From: an uncultured Candidatus Udaeobacter sp. | Lineage (GTDB): Bacteria; Verrucomicrobiota; Verrucomicrobiia; Chthoniobacterales; UBA10450 | DNA length: 18,911 nucleotides | Direction: 5' to 3' | NCBI GenBank assembly: GCA_955652715.1 | Contig: CATPBS010000320.1 | Coordinates: 1-18,911 of the forward strand | Part shown: one piece after another, positions 1 through 7,382 of the stretch | Layout of the letters: each line of letters starts with the position of its first letter | Numbering within the stretch: the stretch's first letter is position 1 | The notes under the pieces: generated by a model | Database searches by the model: none | Told to the model about the DNA's origin: nothing | What the model saw: only the letters and a program-made list of their open reading frames with translations | Program-made: the position numbers and the translations under genes

Positions 1-311
1 AAATGCATCCGCATTCCATCCACAATGCGTTGCCAGAATTGCTCTCCGCATTTTTCGTGCACCGCTTTATCGCCGACGACGGCGAACTTGTGCGCGCGCG
101 GCGCGACGAAAATCAAAACCGCGTTTTGCTCACGCGTCTTGTGCATACCAAGTTGATGAAACTTTTTCTGCGCTGCAGTGAGTGGATCGCCGCTCAGTTT
201 GCCGCGCTGAACATAAACGCTAATCTCGCCGGAGGTTTTTGATTCGGCTTCACGAATCGCGTGCACGATCTGGTCGTGCTCGACTTTGCTCAGAAATTCT
301 TTCGTTCGCAT
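1..311 (-). CDS. TPM-domain protein, second copy (partial, C-terminus off left edge)
   Basis: The first 103 codons of a gene running off the left edge. It starts with ATG at 311, three bases after the stop of the preceding TPM gene, so the two are surely co-transcribed. The visible protein has no signal peptide. It begins MRTKEFLSKVEHDQIVHAI and then shows a TPM-type alpha/beta pattern: 'SGEISVYVQ' strand, 'NAVLIFVAPRAHKFAVVGD' strand pair and an 'FWQRIVDGMR' helix. This matches the TPM domain (also called TLP18.3/Psb32/MOLO-1, Pfam TPM_phosphatase). In LemA-YgcG type clusters a second, shorter TPM protein often follows the glycine-rich one. The biochemical role is unsettled; phosphatase activity has been reported for the plant relative only. 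The family call is fairly firm; the function is not known. Confidence 0.75.
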   Translation of the reverse strand, partial: MRTKEFLSKVEHDQIVHAIREAESKTSGEISVYVQRGKLSGDPLTAAQKKFHQLGMHKTREQNAVLIFVAPRAHKFAVVGDKAVHEKCGEQFWQRIVDGMRMH

Positions 312-314
312 TTG

Positions 315-1082
315 CTACCAACTGCCGCTGGAACCGCCGCCGCCGAAGCTCCCCCCGCCTCCGCTGAATCCGCTGAAACCACCACCGCCGCCCGACGACC
401 AGCCGCCGCCTCCACCGCCAATAGGCAAAAATACTGGGCCGCCTCGACCGGACGAATAACCGTAGCCGCCAAGTCGCCGCATCACCCTCGAAATAATGAT
501 TAGGACGATGACAAAAATGATGAAGAACAGGAGGCTTGGAGCGCCACCGCCGCGATGTTGTTCTGAAACGACTTTCCCCGATCCTTTGTACTCACCACGG
601 ATCGCCTTGCAGATCAGATCGATTCCAGTGGCGAGGCCGCCCTCGTAATCGCCGTTTCGGAAATATGGCTGGATGTGGTTTGCGCGAATGTCGTAGGCGG
701 TGATGTCTGGCAGGGCGCCTTCCAAGCCATATCCGACTTGGATCGATATCTTGCGATCCTGAATAAACACAAAGAGCACCACACCATTGCGCCGTTCCTT
801 TTGACCGACGCCCCACGCCTGTGCCACGCGTTGAGTGTAGTCAGCGACGTCAGAGTCGCTCTGCATCTTGGGAAAAACCGCGACTACGACTTGATCGGAA
901 GTTTCCCGCTCGAATTGTGCGAGCTGCTCGTTAAACCGATCGGCGGCCTGCTTCGAAATGACGCCGGCGTAATCGTTGAAGTAACGATCGGGTTTCGGCG
1001 GAATCACCTCCGCGGCTTGCGACTCTATTGCCAGGGATGCAAGCAATACCGCGATCAACAGAGCGACTTGTTTGGCGCGCAA
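315..1082 (-). CDS. TPM-domain membrane protein with glycine-rich tail (YgcG family)
   Basis: About 255 residues. The N-terminus is a signal peptide (RAK, then VALLIAVLLASLAI, then SQA-A as a probable cleavage site). It is followed by a TPM domain (from 'YFNDYAGVIS' to about 'ICKAIRGEYKG'), one transmembrane helix (LLFFIIFVIVLIIISRVM) and a C-terminal tail of almost pure Gly/Ser ending SSGSW, as is typical of YgcG-family proteins. It probably sits in the cytoplasmic membrane with the TPM domain outside. The frame stays open upstream, but lemA ends at 1159 and a REPIN-like repeat fills 1087-1140. I therefore place the start at the TTG at 1082, just inside the repeat edge, which leaves a proper signal peptide. 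GTG at 1112 or 1157 would put repeat-derived residues in front of it. It lies between lemA and a second TPM gene, the classic LemA/TPM arrangement of unknown function. Confidence 0.85.
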   Translation of the reverse strand: MRAKQVALLIAVLLASLAIESQAAEVIPPKPDRYFNDYAGVISKQAADRFNEQLAQFERETSDQVVVAVFPKMQSDSDVADYTQRVAQAWGVGQKERRNGVVLFVFIQDRKISIQVGYGLEGALPDITAYDIRANHIQPYFRNGDYEGGLATGIDLICKAIRGEYKGSGKVVSEQHRGGGAPSLLFFIIFVIVLIIISRVMRRLGGYGYSSGRGGPVFLPIGGGGGGWSSGGGGGFSGFSGGGGSFGGGGSSGSW

Positions 1083-1086
1083 TATC

Positions 1087-1140
1087 TGTAGTGGCAGCCG
1101 TGTCGGCTGCACGATCGCGGGCGACACGCTCGCGGCTACA
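1087..1140. repeat. REPIN-like element A (two hairpins between TGTAG and CTACA)
   Basis: A 54-bp element filling the lemA-TPM gap. It opens with TGTAG (1087-1091). A perfect 7-bp hairpin follows, GCAGCCG / CGGCTGC with loop TGT (1094-1110), then the linker ACGAT. A second 8-bp hairpin, CGCGGGCG / CGCTCGCG with loop ACA (1116-1134, one G-T type mismatch), precedes GCTACA (1135-1140). The same architecture recurs near 2861, 2949, 11794 and 15558. A GTAG head followed by a short palindrome, paired in inverted orientation, is the established REP/REPIN layout. Here it may affect translation of the downstream TPM gene, whose likely start lies 5 bp away. Confidence 0.75.
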
Positions 1141-1158
1141 TCAAAATTGAGAATCACC

Positions 1159-1812
1159 TTATGGCGCTGCCGTTGCGGCGGGCGCCGGAGCAGGCGTGCC
1201 AAAGTTAAACTGCACTGCGGGTGGCCGTTCCGCGCCCGCTTGAGCAGTGAAGAATGGTCTCGGCGCAAAACCAAGCATACCGGCAACCAGATTTGTGGGG
1301 AAACTCTTCACCGCCACATTGTAGTTTTGCACCGCGGTATTGAAGTTACCCCGTTCGACCGAGATTCGGTTTTCGGTTCCTTCCAGTTGCGCCTGCAAAC
1401 TGAGAAAATTCTGGTTGGCCTTCAGTTCCGGATAACGCTCAACTACGACCAGTAACCGCGAAAGCGCGTTGCCCAGTTGTCCTTGCGCAGCCTGAAATTG
1501 CTCGAGTTGCGCAGCATCAGTAGGCGCTTTGTTTGGATCAAGTTGCACGCGCCCGACGCTGGCCCGCGCATTCGTCACTTCCGTGAGCGTCGATTTCTCG
1601 AAATTGGCCGCGCCCGAAACTGTGTTCACGAGATTCGGAATCAAATCTGCGCGCCGCTGATAGACGTTTTGCACCTGCGCCCAGCTCTGATCGACAGCTT
1701 GTTGCAAGCGGACGAGACGATTATAACTGCCGCCCAACGCGAGGGCCGCAACGACGACAATGAAAAGCAGGATGGCCAGCAGGACGCCACAACCGAGTGC
1801 GAATCTGTTCAT
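1159..1812 (-). CDS. lemA: LemA family protein
   Basis: 217 residues, the normal length of the family. An N-terminal transmembrane helix (about residues 6-28) is followed by the LemA signature: YNRLVRLQQAVDQSWAQVQ, then RRADLIPNLVNTV and later 'ERYPELKANQNFLSLQAQLEGTENRISVERGNFN'-type blocks (seen at about residues 125-160). The C-terminal end is an Ala/Pro-rich tail (about 200-217). LemA proteins are inner-membrane, coiled-coil alpha-helical proteins of unclear function, very commonly encoded beside TPM/YgcG proteins, as here. The start ATG at 1812 has no strong Shine-Dalgarno. The gene follows the serine hydrolase by 35 bp, so it could share its transcript. Identification is secure; the role is not. 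Confidence 0.95.
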   Translation of the reverse strand: MNRFALGCGVLLAILLFIVVVAALALGGSYNRLVRLQQAVDQSWAQVQNVYQRRADLIPNLVNTVSGAANFEKSTLTEVTNARASVGRVQLDPNKAPTDAAQLEQFQAAQGQLGNALSRLLVVVERYPELKANQNFLSLQAQLEGTENRISVERGNFNTAVQNYNVAVKSFPTNLVAGMLGFAPRPFFTAQAGAERPPAVQFNFGTPAPAPAATAAP

Positions 1813-1847
1813 AAAGCTGTAAATGGTTCAGGAAATGATGTGCGAAG

Positions 1848-2906
1848 TCAACTCCCACGACCGAGCACTAGCCGCAGAAAATGCGCATCGGAAAATTTTG
1901 CATTGGAACCTTGCCGCACAATGACTGTCTTCAGCGACGGAATAATAAACAAGCGCTGATAACCCGAGCCAAGCGCCACGACCATATCGGCGGGCGCATC
2001 TTTGCAAATGCAAACATCTGTCCATTGCGCGTTCTGCCATGGTAAATCGATCATGCGTTCCATGTCCACCTCGCGACCATTTGGTGCTTGTTGATTCAAC
2101 CAAAATGCGAGGCCGTATGACGGATTTGCCTGCGACCCGGCAAATGCCTCGCGCAACAAAGCTGCCGGAACAATTTGCCATCCGTGATAATTGCCGTGCC
2201 CGAGGACCAGCTCGCCCAGTCGCGCCCATTCCCGCGCAGTCAATTCAAATCCTGTCGCTGGCAATGGATTGCCGAGAGAATCCTTTTTGTAGTTAAGGCG
2301 ATGCAGTCCAAGCCGCCCCGACACATGTCCCTCGAAGTATGCGATCGTGCCGTGACCTTTTAATTTCCGACGCAGCAAATCGGAAAAGATCTGAAGATGA
2401 CTGGGGCCATAAATGAAAGCCGAGCCGGGTTCAGCAATCGTCGGCAACCGAATTGCCATGGTATTTCGGTCTCGAATCGATGGACGCTGAAGCCGCGAAG
2501 CGGCTTCAATACCGTCAGTCTGGCTAAGCAACTGACGAATGGTGATCCGTGATTTGCGTGGATCACTCTTCCATTCAGTGATCGTATCCGAGACGAGATC
2601 GTCGAGCCTGAATAATCCATCATGCACCGCGGCGAGTGCGGCGATTCCCCAAAAACTTTTTGTTCCGCTAAAGATTGGCCATCTTCCGCTGGCCGATCCT
2701 CCATTGGCATAGTGTTCAAAAATCGTCCGGCCGTTTTGCATGACCAGGATGGAGGCTCCGCGTCTGCTCTCGGAATACGTTGCCGCACGCGCGCAATCAG
2801 ATGGTCGTATTTCCGCAAAGCCGATCCTTGCGGTGGCAATCGTTACAATAAGGAATCCTCTGTAGCCGCTTCGCTGTGCGAAGCGCAACCATGACGAGCC
2901 ATTCAC
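1848..2906 (-). CDS. Beta-lactamase-fold serine hydrolase (class C / PBP-like)
   Basis: 352 residues from the GTG at 2906. The serine-hydrolase motifs are present: S80-G-T-K83 (SxxK nucleophile and general base) in 'WPIFSGTKSFWG' and Y166-G-P-S169 as the Tyr motif. A 'GSGYQRLFIIPS' strand near the C-terminus stands where the third (KTG/HxG) box usually lies. Relatives include esterases, D-aminopeptidases and carboxypeptidases, so the substrate cannot be named. The N-terminus is unusual: the GTG start and about the first 15 codons lie inside a REPIN-like repeat (2861-2941). A modest hydrophobic segment (GFLIVTIATARIGFA) follows and may be a signal peptide. The only other early in-frame start is TTG at 2888, also inside the repeat. 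The repeat may have replaced the native start region, so expression is uncertain. It follows scpB by 30 bp. Confidence 0.8.
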   Translation of the reverse strand: MNGSSWLRFAQRSGYRGFLIVTIATARIGFAEIRPSDCARAATYSESRRGASILVMQNGRTIFEHYANGGSASGRWPIFSGTKSFWGIAALAAVHDGLFRLDDLVSDTITEWKSDPRKSRITIRQLLSQTDGIEAASRLQRPSIRDRNTMAIRLPTIAEPGSAFIYGPSHLQIFSDLLRRKLKGHGTIAYFEGHVSGRLGLHRLNYKKDSLGNPLPATGFELTAREWARLGELVLGHGNYHGWQIVPAALLREAFAGSQANPSYGLAFWLNQQAPNGREVDMERMIDLPWQNAQWTDVCICKDAPADMVVALGSGYQRLFIIPSLKTVIVRQGSNAKFSDAHFLRLVLGRGS

Positions 2907-2941
2907 GCGCGGGTCGCGTCGCCCACACGGCGACGGCTACA
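2861..2941. repeat. REPIN-like element B (scpB/serine hydrolase junction)
   Basis: An 81-bp element. TGTAG (2861-2865) precedes a perfect 8-bp hairpin, CGCTTCGC / GCGAAGCG with loop TGT (2867-2885). After a linker of about 31 nt there is a second hairpin, CGTCGCC / GGCGACG with a 5-nt loop (2917-2935), and GGCTACA closes it (2935-2941). The outer TGTAGCC and GGCTACA are exact inverted repeats. The element contains both the TAG stop of scpB (2937-2939, inside the GTAG head) and the GTG start of the serine hydrolase (2904-2906). Confidence 0.75.
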
Positions 2942-3572
2942 GATCCGTTGTAGCCGACGTCGGTGACGCCGGCTGACCGGCATCGGCGCTGCCAGGTACA
3001 GAGGAGTTCGCAACCGGCAAATTTCGCCTCCGCAGTTCTTCGACGTTTGGCAATTCGTCGAGATTGCGCAGCCCGAAATGATCGAGGAAAAACTGTGTCG
3101 TTTCATAAAGAAGCGGGCGCCCGGGGATTTCGGCGCGTCCAGCGATTTTGACCAAGCCGCGCTCCATTAATGTTTGCAGCACGCCGTCGATATTCACACC
3201 CCGAACTGCTTCGACGTCGGCGCGCGTAATGGGCTGGCGATATGCGATGATTGCCAGCGTTTCCAGCGCAGGCGCACTCAACCGCGCCGGCTTTGGCGCG
3301 GGAAAAAGCTGGCGGACCCATTGCGCGTATTGCGGATCGGTCGCGAGCTGCCAGCCTTCCGCTTTTTCGGTAAGTTGAAAGGCGCGTTCCTGCTCGACGT
3401 AATTGATCTTCAACTGTTCGAGCGCGGCGGCAATTTCCGACTCACGTACGCGCGCAAAGTCGTTAGGCGAGGGTTCGTCCTCTGCGCCCTTGATTGCAGT
3501 CGCAATCTCACGGATCGAAAGCGGTTTTTGCGCGCTGAACAGAAGCGCTTCAATTACTCGTATCAGACTCAT
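2937..3572 (-). CDS. scpB: Segregation and condensation protein B (ScpB)
   Basis: 211 residues. ScpB is the winged-helix kleisin-associated subunit of the SMC-ScpAB condensin complex, acting on the nucleoid in chromosome compaction and segregation. The family signature is clear: 'MSLIRVIEALLFSAQKPLSI' at the start; 'LSAPALETLAIIAYRQPITRADVEAVRGVN' core elements at about 98-128; 'GRAEIPGRPLLYETT' and 'FLDHFGLRNLDELP' at about 145-175. The C-terminal tail (about residues 191-209, Ala/Ser/Pro/Thr-rich) has no counterpart in the conserved family. It is encoded by a REPIN-like repeat (2949-3001), and the TAG stop lies in the next repeat. The ATG at 3572 is 18 bp from the glmM stop, so the two are probably one operon. 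No scpA is seen in the window. Confidence 0.95.
   Translation of the reverse strand: MSLIRVIEALLFSAQKPLSIREIATAIKGAEDEPSPNDFARVRESEIAAALEQLKINYVEQERAFQLTEKAEGWQLATDPQYAQWVRQLFPAPKPARLSAPALETLAIIAYRQPITRADVEAVRGVNIDGVLQTLMERGLVKIAGRAEIPGRPLLYETTQFFLDHFGLRNLDELPNVEELRRRNLPVANSSVPGSADAGQPASPTSATTDL
2949..3001. repeat. REPIN-like element D inside the scpB 3' coding end
   Basis: TGTAG at 2949-2953 leads into a near-perfect stem, GCCG-A-CGTC / GACG-C-CGGC with loop GGT (2953-2973, one mismatch). A degenerate second half follows, ending in GGTACA (2996-3001), a variant of the GGCTACA end seen in the other copies. It lies 7 bp from element B and is translated as the low-complexity end of ScpB. The first hairpin is clear; the right half is eroded, so the right limit is approximate. 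Confidence 0.55.
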
Positions 3573-3590
3573 GTGTCACATCCGCCGTGC

Positions 3591-4985
3591 CTATGCTCCA
3601 ATCGCGCTTTGAATTGCGTCCACGATTCGATCTGCTTGCCTGTCGATCATATCGAGCTCGCGCCCTTCAATGAGGAGACGAATCTTTGGCTCGGTCCCGG
3701 AATAACGCAGCAGCACGCGGCCTTTGCCAGAGAGCTCTTTCTCCGCGTCGTTCACCAGCTTCATCACCGCAGGCAGCTCGGCGAGGGGGCGCTTTTCCTT
3801 CACGACTAAATTGCGCTGGGCCTGAGGATATTTTTGCAAACATCTCTTCAACTTACTTAACGGCTGGCCGCTTTTATGCATGATGCGCAAAACCTGCAGC
3901 GCGGTGATGATGCCATCGCCGGTGGTGGTGAAATCACGGAAGATGACGTGACCGCTTTGTTCGCCGCCGAGATTCAGTTTTTGGTGCGCCATTTCTTCAA
4001 TCACATAGCGGTCGCCGACTTTTGTCCGCACGACTTTTCCGCCATGCGCGGCGAGCGCCTCATCGAGGCCAAAATTGCTCATCACGGTGGCCACCGCTGT
4101 GTTTTGCTCAAGCCGGCCGGCCTCCAAAAGATCGAGCGCCGCAATGGCGAGAATCTCATCGCCATCCACGATTTCGCCGTCCTCGTCGCAAAGCAGAACC
4201 CGGTCGGCATCGCCGTCGTGCGTAATGCCCACATCTGCGCCGCTCACCTGGACGATGCGCTGGATTTCTTCCGGATAAATGCTGCCGCAACCGTCATTGA
4301 TGTTCATGCCATTGGGCTGGTCGTGTGCAACGGCGACGTCCGCGCCCAGTTCACGCAAGACGCAAGGCGTCGATTTGTAAGCGGCGCCGTTTGCCACGTC
4401 CACCGCGACCCGCATTTCCTCGAGCGACATTCCCCGCGGAAAACTCGCCTTGGCGAATTCCACGTAGCGGCCGAGGGCGTCATCGATTCGCGTAGCGCGT
4501 CCTATTTTATTGGCAGTCGGCCGGACGGAATCGATCTCGCCGCTGAAAACGAGCTGCTCAATTTTTTCCTCGATCTGATCATCCAGTTTGTAACCGTCGT
4601 GCCGGAAAAATTTGATGCCGTTGTCCTGATAAGGATTATGCGAAGCGGAAAGGACGATGCCGGCGTCGGCGCGCAGGGAGCGCGTAATGTAAGCGACACC
4701 CGGTGTGGGCAACGGTCCGATAACGAGAACATCCACTCCGAGCGAGGTGATTCCCGCCACGAGCGCGTTTTCCAGCATATAACCGGAAAGGCGCGTGTCC
4801 TTGCCCAAAACAATTTTCGGACGCGCGCCGTCAGGCGTCCTACGCGGATTCATTTGAGCGAAGACGTACGCCGCAGCGCGACCGAGTCTTAATGCAGTCT
4901 CGGCTGTGACTGGCTCCACGTTCGCGACACCGCGCACGCCATCTGTTCCAAAAATTTTCTTCTGTTTGGTCACGACATAATTCAA
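3591..4985 (-). CDS. glmM: Phosphoglucosamine mutase GlmM
   Basis: 464 residues. GlmM interconverts glucosamine-6-phosphate and glucosamine-1-phosphate in the cytoplasm, on the way to UDP-GlcNAc for peptidoglycan and LPS. All hallmark segments are present: KIFGTDGVRG near the N-terminus, the phosphoserine loop GIVLSASHNPYQDNGIKFF (catalytic Ser115 counting from the TTG), the metal-binding loop HDGDADRVLLCDEDG, the sugar-binding GGEQSGH and the C-terminal phosphate loop RYSGTEPKIRL. The outermost start is TTG at 4985. GTG at 4973 (VTKQKKIFG) is an equally plausible start closer to the usual family N-terminus, and neither has a good ribosome-binding site. It precedes scpB by 18 bp and follows the response-regulator gene by about 83 bp, a gap that holds a stem-loop. 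Confidence 0.96.
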   Translation of the reverse strand: MNYVVTKQKKIFGTDGVRGVANVEPVTAETALRLGRAAAYVFAQMNPRRTPDGARPKIVLGKDTRLSGYMLENALVAGITSLGVDVLVIGPLPTPGVAYITRSLRADAGIVLSASHNPYQDNGIKFFRHDGYKLDDQIEEKIEQLVFSGEIDSVRPTANKIGRATRIDDALGRYVEFAKASFPRGMSLEEMRVAVDVANGAAYKSTPCVLRELGADVAVAHDQPNGMNINDGCGSIYPEEIQRIVQVSGADVGITHDGDADRVLLCDEDGEIVDGDEILAIAALDLLEAGRLEQNTAVATVMSNFGLDEALAAHGGKVVRTKVGDRYVIEEMAHQKLNLGGEQSGHVIFRDFTTTGDGIITALQVLRIMHKSGQPLSKLKRCLQKYPQAQRNLVVKEKRPLAELPAVMKLVNDAEKELSGKGRVLLRYSGTEPKIRLLIEGRELDMIDRQADRIVDAIQSAIGA

Positions 4986-5043
4986 ACGCGCAAGAGGTAA
5001 TTCGTAAACGGGAAAGTTTGCCGCAGATCGCCCGGTCCCGATC

Positions 5044-5061
5044 CCGGCTACGGCTAGCCGG
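5044..5061. terminator. Stem-loop downstream of the response regulator, possible terminator or degenerate REP
   Basis: A perfect 7-bp stem, CCGGCTA / TAGCCGG with a 4-nt loop (5044-5050 with 5055-5061), lies 8 bp past the TAG stop of the minus-strand response regulator and before glmM. No U-run follows, so intrinsic termination is doubtful. On the minus strand it contains GTAGCCGG, resembling the GTAGCC head of the REPIN-like copies, so it may be a decayed member of that family. Confidence 0.35.
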
Positions 5062-5068
5062 TGCTTTC

Positions 5069-6460
5069 CTACGACGCTTTGGACAAATTCATTTCGTTGA
5101 TCTTTCGATGAAGGGTCCGGCGGCTAATGCCCAGCTTTTTGGCAGCGGCGGTGACGTTGCCGTTCGTCGCTGCGAGCGCTTGGGCAATCAATTTCTTTTC
5201 CGTCTCGTGCAGGTCGAGCGGACTCGTTTTTTCGCCGAAAGCATCAGTGGCCGAAATCCCGCCAGGCAACTTTGCTGCTGCTGCCTGCCGTACGGCCATC
5301 GGCAGATCGCGCAATGTAATTTTTGGCCCTGTTGCCATTACCACGCCATGTTCGATCGCAGTGCGTAGCTCGCGAACATTCCCCGGCCAGTCGTAAGTCA
5401 GGAGTGCATCCATCGCATCCGGCGCCAGATCGAGGAGAGGCTTGTTGTTTTGCTTGCAGAAGTGACGCAAAAATCCGCGGACCAGAATCGGGATATCTTC
5501 CTTGCGGTCGCGCAGGGGCGGCATGGTGATGCGCACCACGTTGAGCCGGAAGAAGAGATCGTCACGGAATTTTCCTTCGCGCACGAGTTGTTCAAGATTC
5601 TTGTTTGTGGCTGCGATCAGCCGCACATCCGCGCGCAGCGTTTGATTGCCGCCCACTCGCTCGAAAGCGCGTTCCTCGCTGATTACGCGCAGCAATTTGA
5701 CCTGAGTGCTCGGGTCGATCTCCGCGATTTCGTCGAGGAAAATTGTGCCGCCATTCGCTTGCTCGAACCGGCCGATGCGCCGTTCATGAGCTCCGGTGAA
5801 CGCGCCTTTCTCGTGACCGAATAACTCGCTCTCGAGAAGTTGCGGTGAGAGCGCGGCGCAATGCACCGCCACGAATTTCGCCTTGTTTCGGCGGCTCAAA
5901 TTATGAATCGCGTGGGCAGCCAGCTCCTTGCCGGTGCCGCTCTCGCCTTCGATAAGCACGTTAGCTGAGGAGGGCGCGACCTGCCGGATCATATCGAGCA
6001 CTTCATGCAACGCTGCCGAGTCGCCCCAGATGTTTTCGAGTCCGTAACGTTCGTCCACCTGTTGCCGCAGCGCGCGATTTTCCTGTTCGAGCTTGCGGCC
6101 TTGCATCGCACGCGCGATCAGCATCTCAACCTTGTCGACGTTAAGCGGTTTGGTGACAAAATCGTACGCGCCGCGTTTCATCGCCTCGACTGCGATATCG
6201 ACTGAACCGTAGGCTGTCATCATGATGCAGATCGGGGGACGCGGCATTTTCAGGGTGCGATCGATCAACGCCATTCCATCTTCGTTGCCGATTCGGAGGT
6301 CGGTGAGAAGAAGGTCGATCTGCTCGCGCTCGAGTACGTCTATCGCGCCTGCAATGTCGGCCGCGACATACACATCGTAATCGTTCTCTAGCAAACGTCG
6401 CAGCCCGTCGCGCGTATGCTTCTCGTCATCCACAACGAGGATGGTGGGCTGTAGATTCAT
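5069..6460 (-). CDS. NtrC-family sigma-54-dependent response regulator
   Basis: 463 residues from the ATG at 6460; longer in-frame starts upstream add residues before the receiver and are less likely. Receiver domain at 1-120: acidic pair D11/D12, phospho-acceptor D54 (LLLTDLRIG), T82 and K104, in the positions known from NtrC. AAA+ sigma-54 activator domain at about 140-375: Walker A GESGTGKE (172-179), the sigma-54-contacting GAFTGA loop (219-224) and Walker B GTIFLDEI (238-245). A Fis-type helix-turn-helix ([20 protein letters not shown]) lies within the last 31 residues. It is a phosphorylation-controlled ATPase that opens RNA polymerase-sigma-54 promoters. No kinase gene is adjacent, but an NtrB-like kinase lies at 10975-12252 on the same strand and is a reasonable partner by inference. 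The targets are unknown. Confidence 0.95.
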   Translation of the reverse strand: MNLQPTILVVDDEKHTRDGLRRLLENDYDVYVAADIAGAIDVLEREQIDLLLTDLRIGNEDGMALIDRTLKMPRPPICIMMTAYGSVDIAVEAMKRGAYDFVTKPLNVDKVEMLIARAMQGRKLEQENRALRQQVDERYGLENIWGDSAALHEVLDMIRQVAPSSANVLIEGESGTGKELAAHAIHNLSRRNKAKFVAVHCAALSPQLLESELFGHEKGAFTGAHERRIGRFEQANGGTIFLDEIAEIDPSTQVKLLRVISEERAFERVGGNQTLRADVRLIAATNKNLEQLVREGKFRDDLFFRLNVVRITMPPLRDRKEDIPILVRGFLRHFCKQNNKPLLDLAPDAMDALLTYDWPGNVRELRTAIEHGVVMATGPKITLRDLPMAVRQAAAAKLPGGISATDAFGEKTSPLDLHETEKKLIAQALAATNGNVTAAAKKLGISRRTLHRKINEMNLSKAS

Positions 6461-6605
6461 ATCCGCGGAATCAGTAACGATTAACCGCAGAGAACGCATA
6501 GTGCACTGAGATTCAAAGAATTTCTGTGAGCTTTCCCAGCAGTCTCCGCAATTTGAACAGGCCAGGCCGCTGTGGCGCTTATGCTAGAAACGTGTATTGT
6601 CGCCG

Positions 6606-7265
6606 ATGCGCCAGCGAGTTTTTCGCGGTCTGATGTCGATCTTTCTCGCTGGTTGCCCAACTGCCTTTGCTGCTGAGCAATCCCCCACGGTGGATGAAGG
6701 CTGGAAACTGGCCGTTCACGATAAAGATGTTGTGATCTACAGCCGCCCGCATCCAGGTTCGCCGCTCAAGGAGTTCAAGGCTGTCGGCCCGATTGAAGCG
6801 CCCACTCATGCTGTCTGCGCAGTGATCGATGACTTTCAGAATTATCCAAAGTTCATGCCGTCTGTGACCGAGTGCCGCCTAATCAAACGGGATGGCGATT
6901 CAATCGTTGGATATCAACGACTCTCGCCGAAAGTTTGCGCAGATCGTGATTACACATTGCGCGTCTGGAAGGAGTCGTGGCGCGCCACTGATGGTCTCGT
7001 TTTCATGAGTCATTGGTCGCCGGCGAATGAACTTGGACCGCCAGAAACGAAAGGCGTAGTGCGCGTCAAAATTTGCGAGGGCAAATGGCTGCTTGAGCCC
7101 GATGGCACGATCAAAACTCGCGCCACGTATTCCATTTACACCGACACTGGCGGCTTTATCCCATCATTGATCGCCAATCATGTAAGCTTGACGGGAATTA
7201 AGAGGCTGTTCGCGGCCATCCGCAAGCAAGTTAAAGATCCAAGATATGCCGTGCGTCAGCTGTAG
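6606..7265 (+). CDS. Secreted START/SRPBCC-like lipid-binding domain protein
   Basis: 219 residues from the ATG at 6606; a TTG at 6597 is possible but adds nothing. The N-terminus MRQRVFRGLMSIFLAGC is a signal sequence. Either signal peptidase I cuts after AFA, or LAGC acts as a lipobox, making this a lipoprotein. The mature part has the START/SRPBCC pattern: 'WKLAVHDKDVVIYSRP', 'LKEFKAVGPIEAPTHAV', 'VIDDFQNYPKFMPSVTECRLI', 'DRDYTLRVWKES', and a final amphipathic helix 'NHVSLTGIKRLFAAIRKQV'. START domains form a hydrophobic pocket for lipids or other small molecules; the ligand here is unknown. It is divergent from the response regulator and upstream of the prolyl oligopeptidase. Its TAG stop lies in a TGTAG motif starting a repeat-like hairpin region. 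Confidence 0.75.
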   Translation: MRQRVFRGLMSIFLAGCPTAFAAEQSPTVDEGWKLAVHDKDVVIYSRPHPGSPLKEFKAVGPIEAPTHAVCAVIDDFQNYPKFMPSVTECRLIKRDGDSIVGYQRLSPKVCADRDYTLRVWKESWRATDGLVFMSHWSPANELGPPETKGVVRVKICEGKWLLEPDGTIKTRATYSIYTDTGGFIPSLIANHVSLTGIKRLFAAIRKQVKDPRYAVRQL

Positions 7266-7312
7266 TCGAAGCGGCGATCCGCCTGGCTGCGGTTAAGGGC
7301 CGCGCAGCCAGG
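7261..7312. repeat. Stem-loop pair after the START gene, REP-like head; possible terminator
   Basis: TGTAG (7261-7265) contains the TAG stop of the upstream gene. It is followed by a small GGCG-ATC-CGCC hairpin (7273-7283). A strong perfect 10-bp stem, CCTGGCTGCG / CGCAGCCAGG with an 11-nt loop (7282-7291 with 7303-7312), partly overlaps it. The GTAG head plus 3-nt-loop hairpin recalls the REPIN-like family, but there is no closing CTACA. The 10-bp stem could terminate or stabilise the START-gene transcript; no T-run follows. The rest of the gap up to 7382 shows no clear signal. Confidence 0.45.
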
Positions 7313-7382
7313 TCCACCGTTCTCGACGACCGGTTGGCAAAATCGGTTGCAACTAGTGCTCGACAGTCTTTTCTCATATTTA

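Noticed and set aside
318..475. Glycine-rich stretch as a possible assembly artefact or DNA repeat
   Set aside because: GGN codons vary between units, and a Gly/Ser tail is normal for YgcG-type TPM proteins.
3876..4892. A long open frame (338 codons) on the plus strand opposite glmM
   Set aside because: It is fully antisense to an unambiguous GlmM, has no recognisable domain and no ribosome-binding site; GC-rich codon bias makes such shadow frames common.
6461..6605. Divergent promoters between the response regulator and the START gene (TTGAAC and TATGCT on the plus strand)
   Set aside because: The hexamers are 21 nt apart, outside the usual 16-18, and the minus-strand candidates are no better; a promoter is expected here but cannot be located.
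7334..7351. A sigma-54-like -24/-12 element (TTGGCA then TTGCAA) ahead of the prolyl oligopeptidase
   Set aside because: The GG and GC pairs are 11 nt apart instead of the strict 10, and sigma-54 tolerates this poorly; not enough to call a promoter.
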